Shown here piece by piece: positions 8,836-19,300 of a stretch of DNA of 50,428 bases (its first letter is position 1; every line of letters begins with the position of its first letter). Location: contig CAYYOI010000007.1 of the NCBI GenBank assembly GCA_964473285.1, positions 1-50,428 on the forward strand, read 5' to 3'. The position numbers and the translations under genes were made by a program. The DNA comes from JBNJGT01 sp964473285. GTDB taxonomy: Archaea; Nanobdellota; Nanobdellia; Woesearchaeales; JACJVW01. The notes beneath the pieces were generated by a model. That model was not told the origin of the DNA, made no database searches, and saw only the letters and a list, made by a program, of their open reading frames with translations.

Positions 8836-9955
8836 ACTTTTCAATTATTGATTTAATTGTGTCTTTTTGGAATCCTGCCTGCTCTAACATCGATTTTACT
8901 TGCTTAGAACTCCTGTTGAGATTTTTACTTCTCAGAATGAATTTTTGAATCCATTCATCAGAATTTGATTCATTTTTAGGTGATATATCCAGTATTTCCT
9001 TGCTCCTGCTTTGCATTATTTTTGACAATATGCCTGTTTGCTTTTGCTGAGGTCTTGCATTACCAGAAAATTCTTTCAAATATGCCTCATATATTTCCTT
9101 CTTTAGAATTTCAACGTTTTTGATAATTCTTTTGTTTTCAGCTGAATTTGTTTGAATCTTGTTTGCTAACTCATCCTTTTTTTTATCCAACTCATTTAGT
9201 GTTGAGTTCATTGTCTTGATTTGTTCTGCATGTTGATCAATATTTTGAAATTTTTCCCTGAAATCTTCCGCAAAAAGTTCAACACGAGAAGCTTTTTTGT
9301 CAATAAAGTCTCTTGTTTTATTGATCTCCCTTTCTATCTGTTGAATATTTTTTAAATAATCCGAAACATGCTTGAAGCTCTTTACCTCACCCATTTTTTC
9401 ACTTAATTTATTCACTGTATCTTCCATGTTGGCAAGTGAAGAATTGGATTTTGCAGCTGCAGCTTCCAATGAATTAATCTTTAATTTGAGATTATTGATC
9501 TTCTTGTCTGTTTCTTCAGGGCTCAACATATTTACTTTTTGAAATAAGTTTTCTACTTTTGTTTCAACCTGATTAAAATATCTTTCTTTGGTCACAATCA
9601 CAGATCTTAGTTCTCCTACCTGCGATAAGACTTCTGAAAGCCTATTTGCAAGAACTCCTCTATTTTGGTCTTCCAGTTCAATTTTACCGGTGTTTCTCTC
9701 CACTTTTGTAAGTAAGTTATCAAAATCCTTTTTGAGTTTATCAAACTCGTAGCTAAAAATATCATTCTGATTTGTCTTAGTTTCCACATTTTCTTCTTGA
9801 GGCGTTTTATTCTTCTTTTGGCCAAACAGATCTAATAACTTTTTTATAAAAGAAAATTTGTTTTCCTGGTTCTCAAGTTCTTTAAATTCACTAGATAAGA
9901 TTTGGTCATCTTCTCTTGAGTATCCCTCATTTTTTTCTTCAGACTTTTTTGCCAT
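8822..9955 (-). CDS. Soluble coiled-coil adaptor-like protein
   Basis: A 377-residue protein with no signal peptide and no TM helix, so probably cytoplasmic. The first 45 residues are charged and disordered (MAKKSEEKNEGYSREDDQ). Residues about 55-300 are long heptad-like coiled coils, for example KINNLKLKINSLEAAAAKS and NSTLNELDKKKDELANKI. The last 45 residues form a small helical motif ending VKSMLEQAGFQKDTIKSII, resembling short C-terminal helix pairs common in archaeal envelope-associated proteins. The start is the ATG at 9955, with AGAGGTG at 9962-9968, rather than the GTG at 9964 that lies inside the Shine-Dalgarno. The gene begins 12 bases after the ATPase paralogue and overlaps the next gene by 14 bases, so a stoichiometric partner role (linking motor and membrane proteins) is a reasonable inference. 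Confidence 0.8.
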   Translation of the reverse strand: MAKKSEEKNEGYSREDDQILSSEFKELENQENKFSFIKKLLDLFGQKKNKTPQEENVETKTNQNDIFSYEFDKLKKDFDNLLTKVERNTGKIELEDQNRGVLANRLSEVLSQVGELRSVIVTKERYFNQVETKVENLFQKVNMLSPEETDKKINNLKLKINSLEAAAAKSNSSLANMEDTVNKLSEKMGEVKSFKHVSDYLKNIQQIEREINKTRDFIDKKASRVELFAEDFREKFQNIDQHAEQIKTMNSTLNELDKKKDELANKIQTNSAENKRIIKNVEILKKEIYEAYLKEFSGNARPQQKQTGILSKIMQSRSKEILDISPKNESNSDEWIQKFILRSKNLNRSSKQVKSMLEQAGFQKDTIKSIIEKYGSN

Positions 9956-9961
9956 TATAAT

Positions 9962-9968
9962 CACCTCT
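9962..9968 (-). promoter_or_regulatory. Shine-Dalgarno that fixes the coiled-coil gene start
   Basis: AGAGGTG on the minus strand, six bases upstream of the ATG at 9955. Its first base is shared with the stop codon of the upstream ATPase gene, which points to coupled translation. Confidence 0.65.
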
Positions 9969-11956
9969 TATTTATCAGGGATTTGCTTTTCAATATTCTG
10001 CAAATATATTTCAACCATCTTAAAATATCCTTCCTTGAGCTTGTTCTTGGTCAGTTTGAGTTCAAGTTTGGCATTCTCAAACTCGCTTCCTTTTGCTTCA
10101 GCCTTCTTGATTCTTTCTTCTAGTTCATAGATCTTCTTACTATATTCCCCATACATGTCAAGTGCTTCTTCTGAAATTTTGTGTGGATCATGGTATGGTG
10201 GTCGTAGGTGTATAAACCAAGGTTTGCCATTATTATAGGATGCATTTTGCACCATTGCTACCCCTATACCTTGTCGGGAAATCTTAGAAGAAAAACTCTC
10301 ACCGTATTTGTGAGCAATCTTTTGGATGTCTTCCATACTTTTAGTATTTAACTGAAACTCTGTCATTATGTTTCCTGCAACTGCCTGCTTGAAATCCGCA
10401 CTGACCTGACTTACCATGATAAGTCCGATGCCCCATTTGCGAAACTCCCGGCAGGCCTTTTCAAGAGCTATATATCCCCCCTTACCACCATATTTCTCCA
10501 GTAACCTATGGACTTCATCAAATACCACTACCATCTTGAGTTGTGTTGCTTCTTCCCATTGATGCTCAAACATTTTAGAGATGACGTGTTGAACTGCCTG
10601 ATCATATTCGCCTGGCTTTAGACGATTGAGATTAAAAATAGTGATTTCACCGGGGTTCATGTATTTCTCAAATTCAATTTCAAACTTTGTTTTTTCTATA
10701 TTATAAATGAGTCCTTTAAAAGAACGAGCATCCTCATCTTTCATGTTGAATTGCTTGTATGCCTGAAATATGTTCCTATCCTGCAGCTGCTTTACAAAAC
10801 CAGTCCATTGACATGTGGGATCGAACACTATTACAGGTAATTTATTCAGTAATAATTCTTCAATTATTACGCTAGCAGAAACACTTTTTCCAGAGCCGGT
10901 GCTCCCTGCAAAAAGTGCATGCCTGGTTAAATCGTTGGGATCCAAAAATGCTCGTTTAGTTGTTTCAGGGATTTTTCCTACACAAATATTTCCATTTTTT
11001 TTGCCAGGAATCTTGTCAAATTCAGGAGGAATGTATCGCATTTTTGCAAGGCGCCATGCAGAATATTTTTTGTGAGCATATATCCCTCCAAAGGTAAGTG
11101 TGACAAGAGTAATGAATGCTACAAACAATGTGATTTTCTGGGGTGTCCAAAAGATATTTTTCACAAAGAAATTATTCTGATCGCTTAGATTTTTATTATT
11201 CATCGTTAATATTCCAGAGATATAATACTGACCTTCATTCGTAGAATTTAAAGGAAACCTGATTGATCTACGCTGAAACCCGGGCATAATTGTAATATTC
11301 TCAAAATACATGTTCTCAATTGAGTTGTTGGAAATCAAATTAATACTTAGAGAAGAATTTCTAGAAATGTCATTATTTGCAACAATCTCAGCAATCAGGT
11401 AAATCTCTTCATTTGAAATATATTCTTTTTTTGGAAGATCCAACCTGAACTCATACATTTGCAAATCTTTGAATACTTCTATGCTCAGTGGTACACTGAT
11501 CCATTGCGTTCTCTTATCTGAATTTATCTTAATTGTAAGGTCGCCTTGTAGTTTGCCTAGAGAAAAATTTGAGGGTATCGAAACATTCACGAAGATTTTT
11601 TTGCTGTCATTGGCCTGTATTTGCGTTCTATTCATAAATTCCAAATAGGGAGATATTTTTTTATCGGACTCTAACGTGATATCTACAACTTTATTCTTGT
11701 TGTTAGACAATTCAATAAAAAAGGTTCTATTTTCTCCAGCATTCAATACAGGAGATATAAGATCTGTAGTATATTGTAGGATCTCTTTTGAACAATCATT
11801 TGGGCAGTTTATTGAATTTTCTGTTAACTCACATATTCCATTACCACAGACAATATTATATCGTAATGAATTGTTGGTCACATTTGTCCCACATACTGAA
11901 ATGCAAGTCAATAGGAACATGATCAAAAAAAAACTATTTTTTCTCATTTGAACCAT
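9968..11956 (-). CDS. Membrane-anchored HerA/VirB4-type ATPase, short paralogue
   Basis: A 662-residue transmembrane ATPase. After a signal peptide (about 1-22) comes the Cys motif CGNGICELTENSINCPNDC (37-55), then two Ig-like domains (about 60-265) with sequons. A TM helix follows (about 275-292, LFVAFITLVTLTFGGIY) and then the cytoplasmic motor. Walker A is GSTGSGKS (351-358), Walker B is VVVFDE (476-481), and the downstream sensor-like segment is IMVSQ (513-517). These features fit the HerA/FtsK/VirB4 DUF87 superfamily of hexameric DNA or protein pumps. The whole protein aligns with the last ~745 residues of the upstream giant, sharing VFDEVHRLLEKYGG and FRKWGIG, so it is a tandem partial duplicate with its own signal peptide. 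The ATG at 11956 overlaps the giant gene by 23 bases; the ATG at 11947 is an alternative. Confidence 0.88.
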   Translation of the reverse strand: MVQMRKNSFFLIMFLLTCISVCGTNVTNNSLRYNIVCGNGICELTENSINCPNDCSKEILQYTTDLISPVLNAGENRTFFIELSNNKNKVVDITLESDKKISPYLEFMNRTQIQANDSKKIFVNVSIPSNFSLGKLQGDLTIKINSDKRTQWISVPLSIEVFKDLQMYEFRLDLPKKEYISNEEIYLIAEIVANNDISRNSSLSINLISNNSIENMYFENITIMPGFQRRSIRFPLNSTNEGQYYISGILTMNNKNLSDQNNFFVKNIFWTPQKITLFVAFITLVTLTFGGIYAHKKYSAWRLAKMRYIPPEFDKIPGKKNGNICVGKIPETTKRAFLDPNDLTRHALFAGSTGSGKSVSASVIIEELLLNKLPVIVFDPTCQWTGFVKQLQDRNIFQAYKQFNMKDEDARSFKGLIYNIEKTKFEIEFEKYMNPGEITIFNLNRLKPGEYDQAVQHVISKMFEHQWEEATQLKMVVVFDEVHRLLEKYGGKGGYIALEKACREFRKWGIGLIMVSQVSADFKQAVAGNIMTEFQLNTKSMEDIQKIAHKYGESFSSKISRQGIGVAMVQNASYNNGKPWFIHLRPPYHDPHKISEEALDMYGEYSKKIYELEERIKKAEAKGSEFENAKLELKLTKNKLKEGYFKMVEIYLQNIEKQIPDK

Positions 11957-13330
11957 TTCCAGCGGTATCCCCTTTCTCAGCAGTGTCTTTGTTGTCTACA
12001 GGCTCATTGGAGCTTTCGTCTTTTGTGGTATCATCTTGCTTAATTTCAGCCGATTTCTTTAATTTATCATCAACCTCTTTTTTTATGCTTTTTATTCTAT
12101 CTTTAATCTTCTTTTCTTCTTTTTCGGTCCGCTTTGTGAATTCCTTTCTGAGTTGACTATAATTTTTTATCTTTTCCAATTTTTCAATCAAATTAGGAAG
12201 ATATATCTCAACCATCTTAAATTGTCCTGATTTAAGTTTATCTTTGGCCAGTTTTAATTCCAACCTGAGGTCTTTGACAGAATCTCCTTTTTCTTCTGCC
12301 AGATCCAGAATCCCTTCGTAATAGTCAATCTTTCTACTGTATTCATCGTATGTTTTTAGTTCCTCATTTGAGATCTTATGTGGGTCATGCAAGGGAGGTT
12401 TGAAATGAATAAACCATGGTTTCCCCTCATTATATTTCGGGTTTTGCAACATGCCTACACCAATACCTTGGCGGCTGATTTTGGAGCTGTATAGAGTACC
12501 ATACTTTTGAGCAATCTTATTGATATCATCCATACTCTTTGTATTCAATTGTACTTCAGTCAGAATGTTCCCCGCTACTGCTTGCTTGAAATCAGTTGAA
12601 ACCTGACTTGCCATAATAATCCCTATACCCCACTTCCTAAATTCACGACAAGCTTTCTCCAAACTAATGTATCCTCCACTTCCACCATATTTTTCAAGAA
12701 GCCTGTGGACCTCGTCAAAAACCAGTACCATTTTCAACTCAGGGGATTCCTGCCAGGGGATGGTAAACATTGAGTCTATAATCTGCATTACCGCGAGATC
12801 ATATTGCCCGGGTTTTAGCTCATTAAGGTTAAAAACAGTAATCTCACCAGGATTCATGTATTTTTGAATATCCAAAGATAGATATGGGTCTTTGACATTG
12901 TAAATTAGTCCCTTGAAAGCCTGAGCGTCTTGTTCGGTAAGTCCAAACTTTTGATATTTTTCGAGAATATTCTTATCCTGGCATCTCTTTACAAATCCGG
13001 TCCATTGGCATGTTGGATCAAAAACTAGCACAGGAATGTTTGCCAAAAGAAATTGCTCAACCATTACGCTCGCAGTCACACTCTTACCTGAACCTGTACT
13101 TCCAGCAATCAATGCATGGGTCGTAAGGTCTGATGAATGATAAAATGCCTTTTTATTGGTTTCTGGGATTTTACCCAACACCAATGAATCATTACTCTTT
13201 TTTGGGAGTGAATCAAAGTCTGGGAGAACGTACCTCATCTTGGAAAGTTTCCATTTTTTATATTTTTTCGAGGAAATAAATACTAGAATTCCAATACCAA
13301 GAAAAATTGCAAACATACTCAAATTACGTA
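11934..13330 (-). other. TM helix, ATPase and tail of the giant protein
   Basis: The intracellular end of the giant. The TM helix (LSMFAIFLGIGILVFIS) is followed by basic residues KKYKKWKLSKMRY, giving a positive-inside, N-out/C-in orientation. The motor has GSTGSGKS, VFDPTCQWTGFVK, KYMNPGEITVFNLN, VLVFDEVHRLLEKYGG, IIMASQ and SRQGIGV. The same blocks occur in the paralogue downstream. The last ~80 residues (RKEFTKRTEKEEKKIKDRIK and an acidic Asp/Asn/Gly end) are not in the paralogue and probably form an extra coiled coil. Confidence 0.85.
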
Positions 13331-16300
13331 GTAATACCGGGGTCCATAAGGCTTTATATACCTCAAAATAAGCTTCATCACTTATTTTTTGTGAGCCAAT
13401 ATCTGTGGATACTCTAAAGATATACGAGTTTTCAGTATGGTTAATTGATCCATTAGTTATTACAGGCAGGTCTATTGTAAATTGTTGATTAATCGGAGTT
13501 ATACTATCAGTTATGTTGATTATTATTTCATTGGATTCATAATCCAGCACTTGATACCTAAGAGTAATGTTTTCCTTAACATTGACATTAATATCCTGAA
13601 TAGTTACCTTGAAATTGAACGAATCTGAAAAGCTATACCTCTCCTTCAAAAGCTCTAAGTTTAATCTTAGCGGGACGCTGGAATATTCTTCAATAACTAA
13701 TGTGAAAGGATATCTTTTCACTTTCTCAAGATAAGTGATTTCGAAAGCATTCGTTTCAAGTATAGGATTTGTATCAGGTGGGATACTAAATGAGAGATTT
13801 AATCTTTGTTTTTCTTGCGAATCCAGACTTAAATTGTAAGTCGTTTGGTTCAAAAATTGAGTCAGGCGTTCCGGAAACCTTACGGATAGGTCCATTGATT
13901 CATTGATTCTGTTATCGATACTCATCATGTAGGATTTTATGGTCCCCGGCTTCAGATGCAGTTTGGAAAAATCATACTCGACATCGATTGGAATAACCAT
14001 ACAGTCGTTTGGACAGTTATCACTATTTTCCCCCAGTTCACAAATGCCATTCCCACATTGTGCTGATATTTGCAGATTAGGTAAGCAGTCTATGCTACAG
14101 GTGGATACATTTTCATCAGATTGACAAATACCATCACCGCAGAAAGGCACTGAAGAGGCCATACCGTTCTTGTCTACTTCACTTGGAGAGGTCGATTTGC
14201 TGGAACTTTGACTTTCTTCAGATTTTTTATCTATAATGGTTGAGTTATCTTCTGCTACTACGTAAGTACTTGTGTGAGTTGTATTGATCTTAACAGTATT
14301 TTTTCTTGTATCTCTAAATGTATCTTCCCTCTTTTTCCAATCCTTTTTACTGCAACGTGAGATATTATCGAACTGGCATTCATAAATAAAAAGGGTTTTT
14401 TCGTTAACATCATGACCATAGTACTCAAATATGTCAAGAATATTTGAATAATCAAATTCAATGAGGATATTTTCATATTCTTTGAGGCTGTTGTTGATTG
14501 AGATACCACCCAATAGGCTTGAATTTCCGAGATCCGAAATGGACACTGTGCTAGGTGGCTGGGTGCTATTGAATAAGTCGACCCGCGAAAAATGAATCAT
14601 TCTTTCTACTGTTTCATTCTCGCTATTAAAGGTTGCTTTTTTGACAGTTACTCTGACGGTGCTATTAATTTTTTGTTCTGCCACGGCAAAAATTAGATGA
14701 GTATCCAAATCATAAGACATATTATAGAGGGATTTGTTTACTAGGTTGTTTTGAGCATCAAATGAAATCCTATTCAGAATCTCGTTTGTATCAGAACTTT
14801 TCAGAGTGATCTGTCCATTATCACTCTCCTTTCCTTTAAATATTGGTGAAATGAGATTTAGCTTATTCTTTTTGTAAATATAGGAGTAGGATATACCTAG
14901 ATTTGAACTATTATCATGGGCTCTGATTCCAACAGGATAGTATCCTTTAGTATCAGGTATACTAACACATTTAGAATATGTTGTTCCATTTCTGTCAAGT
15001 GTATCAAATCGCGGATTAGAAAGATAAGATATTTTTGAATCCATGTGTCCTGTACCATTTTCAACGTATATCTGCAGATTCATTCTGGTCCTATTAGGAT
15101 CACGGAAACCCTCCGCACTCAAATTATCCGGGTTTTCAGCAAATAGATTCTGGTTTAACAAGTCGCTTATCTGAATTTTCATAGAAGGATGCCCATATGA
15201 GAGATTAACTTCCCCCAATTTGATCTTACCAATTTTACTGTTGTTTACCTCTATTGGTATGTTGCAATACTGTATTCCATTATTCCAATCACCAGTACAG
15301 GAACTGAGGTATTCATTAAGACTGTTGATGGATCTCTGGTCTGCTTTCACTTTAACGGAGTAGTTGAGTTTTGGAACTGAGAACTCCAGCAAACGTATTT
15401 TTCCAAAGATATCCTTATATGAATCCTTACCTATGTCCAGTTGAATATTCTGAGGGAAAATTTTTCCAACCAGATTGTCTATACTCTCCAGAAACTGTAA
15501 TTCTTTATACCCATACGGGCTAAAAATATTAAATCTATTAATCTTGTTCCCTTCTATCGAAAGCATCTCATCTGAGATCAGATAGGACTCAGAAACATCT
15601 ATTTTTCCTGCTTTTTCGTATCTGGTCTTGTGTTCAAGATTTTCTTTATAGGTAAATTCATGAATATTTGTACTTTCTCTATCTTGGATAAAAAGGGATG
15701 AACCATTCCACCAGGGCAAATCTGGTTCCTGTAAGTAAGATTTTGAAAGATTGTATATCTCTTTGACAGGATGATTTGAACCATTGTACTTATCTAATAC
15801 TACTACTTTTCCTTCACTTATGGCAAAAATACCTGAATTTGAAAGGGTGAAGTCTGAGACTGATTGATTTAAGACTGAATATGCAAAGGTTCCATTAAAA
15901 TGATAAACATCCAGTTTCTCTTCAAGATAGTCCTTAACAATATAATCTCCTCCTAACATCTCTGGAGCGTAATATGCTTTTTGTGGGGCTGCGCCCGGCT
16001 CGAGATGTATAGTTGAAATTGTCCCATTCAGATGAATCTTATGAATCCGGTCTCTTACAATATCCGAAAGTAGTAGAGAATTGTCTACTTTTGTCATTGA
16101 GCTGGATCCACTCAAATCAATTCTACCTTTATCCCCAGCAATGAATCTGACGAAACCGGATTTGTTGATCTGGGAAATAAGTCCATTTTCCCCGTCATAA
16201 AGGAAAAAATCTTCATCTATCTTTGCCAATGAAACTAATCTACTATCTGAATTATCCATTCCAATCCCTTCAACATCCAAGGCTAAGCTCTTGATTACAC

Positions 16301-19300
16301 TACCTGCTGGAACTCGAATCGTGGGATTGGGCGAATCTGGCAATAGAATGTTATCATAATCCCTAATAGTGTGAATATGAGATACTTCCCCAAAATCACC
16401 CAGGCTCGATGACGTATTTCCGATTTTTATTGTCAGATTTTTCAGGGGTGAACTGAAATTCATAAATAATGCCCCCTCCAAGACTAATGAGTCTCCTGAC
16501 AAATCAAGGGAAAAATTGGTGTTGCCATCGAAAAAACCATTAGACCCTTCAAATCCGGAATAATCAAGGGATTCATTAGCAGCTCCAATAAATAAATCGG
16601 CATACATCACTTTGTCATTATCAGTGATATTTGACCAAATACAGTATTCATAAATATTTGGCCCAAAGATGTGGGGGGGCGTTATATCCTTGAAGAGGAT
16701 GATATCTTCCTTTTTGGTTGTGATGTTTCCAACAAAGTAAATGTTTTGAGTTGGTTTCGATAAGCTTTGAAGATTTGCGCTGATATCAATGTCGTTTATT
16801 AATGGGTTGTTTTCAAGGCTTGGCAAGATACAGGTAATGATTACATCTTCGGTAATTTGTTTATCTTGAATCATGCAGGGGCTTCCTCCTACATCTATAG
16901 CAATTTCATAATCCTCCACTTCAAACTGATCGGAATCCATGTCAAGCAAAATCTCAATCTCATCTCCTGAATTGAAGCTATCTATTGGTTCAAGTGGAGA
17001 GGATATATTCATATCTAGATACGTTTTATTGAACAAAAACTCGATATCATGGTAATTAGATGAGCCCTCTTGTGATAATTCAATGGTGCATTTTCCTTCT
17101 TTAATCTGTGAACTGTTGTAAGAAACATTAATTTTTTGAGAGCCGATTATAGTAATTTTCCCAGTACCCTCCCCTACAGTCAAGCCATCACATTTGTTAT
17201 CCACTTGCAAATCCAGGGATTTATTCAGGAAATTTCTTATTTCCAAAGGCTGTAGATAATCTTGGGAAGGTGAAAGCACAATGTACTCGAATTCATCATC
17301 AAGAATCTCGTAAACATGCGCTTCTTGTTCGCCTGAGCCTTCATCGGTACCAATTTTCATAATTTCGAAAAGGCCATAACTTGCATTTTGAGAAAGAATA
17401 TATTGCTCATCTGGCTCAAAGGAAAAACGCATTCTATAAGTTCCTGTTTCAAGAGGAAGGAAAGGAATCTTAAATTCTCCCTCCGTGTTTGTCCTTACAT
17501 CTTTACCAAGCATAAATTCATCAAAATATATCTCACTGTCATCTTCCCCGCCATTTATGCGAATCTTAAACCCTGTAAATCTTTGGCCATCAATAGATAA
17601 GTTGTCCAGATGAAACTGGTACCGATTCCATTGGTCATCTTCGTGATCCAAATCATTGCTATCGATGTTTCCATGGTTATCGCTGAAATTGATTTGTAGG
17701 TTCTGACTGCCATTCAAAAATATGGAAAACTCAAATGTCTCATATTCTTCCAGATTTACCGATGTTTCTGCATTCCATCCAAATAAACTAGTTGAAGTGC
17801 CTGGATATGTGACCTTAATACTAAAATTACCTTCGCTTGCAGTATCGTTCTTTTCCAAGGAAACTGTATCACCATTTGAAAGGGAAGAGTACCATCCTGA
17901 GTCATCCCTTAAGTCATTTAAAACTATCTCTTCCATGTTGCCAGAATACGTTAGACCCTCCGGATTAAATGGAGTACGATTCATTACTTTAAAGACCTTG
18001 TGGTATTTTGATTGTTTCAATGAAATGCTATTCACAACTACAATGTTTTCATCATCATCCGAGGGCGTGAATGTAAGAGTGAATGCTTCTGTACCTTCTA
18101 GCGTATGATTAAATACATATAAGCCGGTCTCACAGGGGATAGTTTTAATGAAATCCTTTGTCTTGTCCGTGATTTCAACTGTGAGGTTTGAATGATTTGA
18201 ATGGATCTTGGTAAGGTTGATGATTACTTGATCAACCTTAGGGATCTTGTTTTCCAATTTTAATTCCATGGTATAAACATCTCTAAAGTTTACTTCTATT
18301 GTCCCATCAAGGCTTTCAGAACCTTCTCCAATTGACCTGACATCAATCTCTGAATGAACACCACTTCCCTTTTCTATCACATCTCCCTTTAATTTGAAAA
18401 TATCTAGTTTATATGGTTTTACGTGCGTGATATCTACATCCATTTGTTCATTTATATTCGTTAGCGGGTATGATTCTAATACTCTTCCGTATAACATCAA
18501 CTCTTTCCTTAAGTCATGGATTATCTGACCCTGGGGATCCGTCCAATTGGGTTTTGTATGGACAATAAGTAGAGTGTTTATATCTGCAAGGGCTGATTCC
18601 TGGTAGTAATCCTTTGTAGCATACGCCTCAATAGTTATATTGCCAGCTTTGTCTCCTTTCGAGAACTCCGGGTCATATGTCCTATAAAAGGTTCCATCTT
18701 CCGAGGTAATGTTGACCCATGCTTCACCATTTAAATAAAAATGAACGGAAGCATTATTGATGAGTTCTCCAGAGGAGGTTACATTACCTGTCAAAATGAT
18801 TTGAGTGTCAGAATCAACAAAAGAATTATCTCTGAATATCCTAGTAGTATCAGTATTCAAGGTAAGGTTCAATTTGTCCCTTAATTCTATCTCTGTATGT
18901 CTGGAGGCAATAGAAGCATTATAGAATTGACGGTCATTTATGCGACAAGATAAATTGTACTTTCCAACAGGTAGGCTAGACAAGGTACTTTCATTAATTG
19001 TAAAATTAACGTATCCCTTACTATTTGTAAGTTCGGTAATATTAAGTGAATTCGCTTCGTTTGTTAGAGATATTCTAACAGGATACTTGCTAATTCCACT
19101 GTCATTTGCGAGATCTTTGACACGGCAACTTATATTCAAGTCATTGTTCTTAAAGGACTCAGTCCCTGGATCCTCCATGTATATTCCTGCAAATCCTCTG
19201 ATTTCTAAGGGAAATTTCTGCGATGTTCCAATGTAATTTTTTTTGCTGACATTCACAGTCAGATTGTAAAAACCAAGTCCCTGATCAATGGGGATACGTT

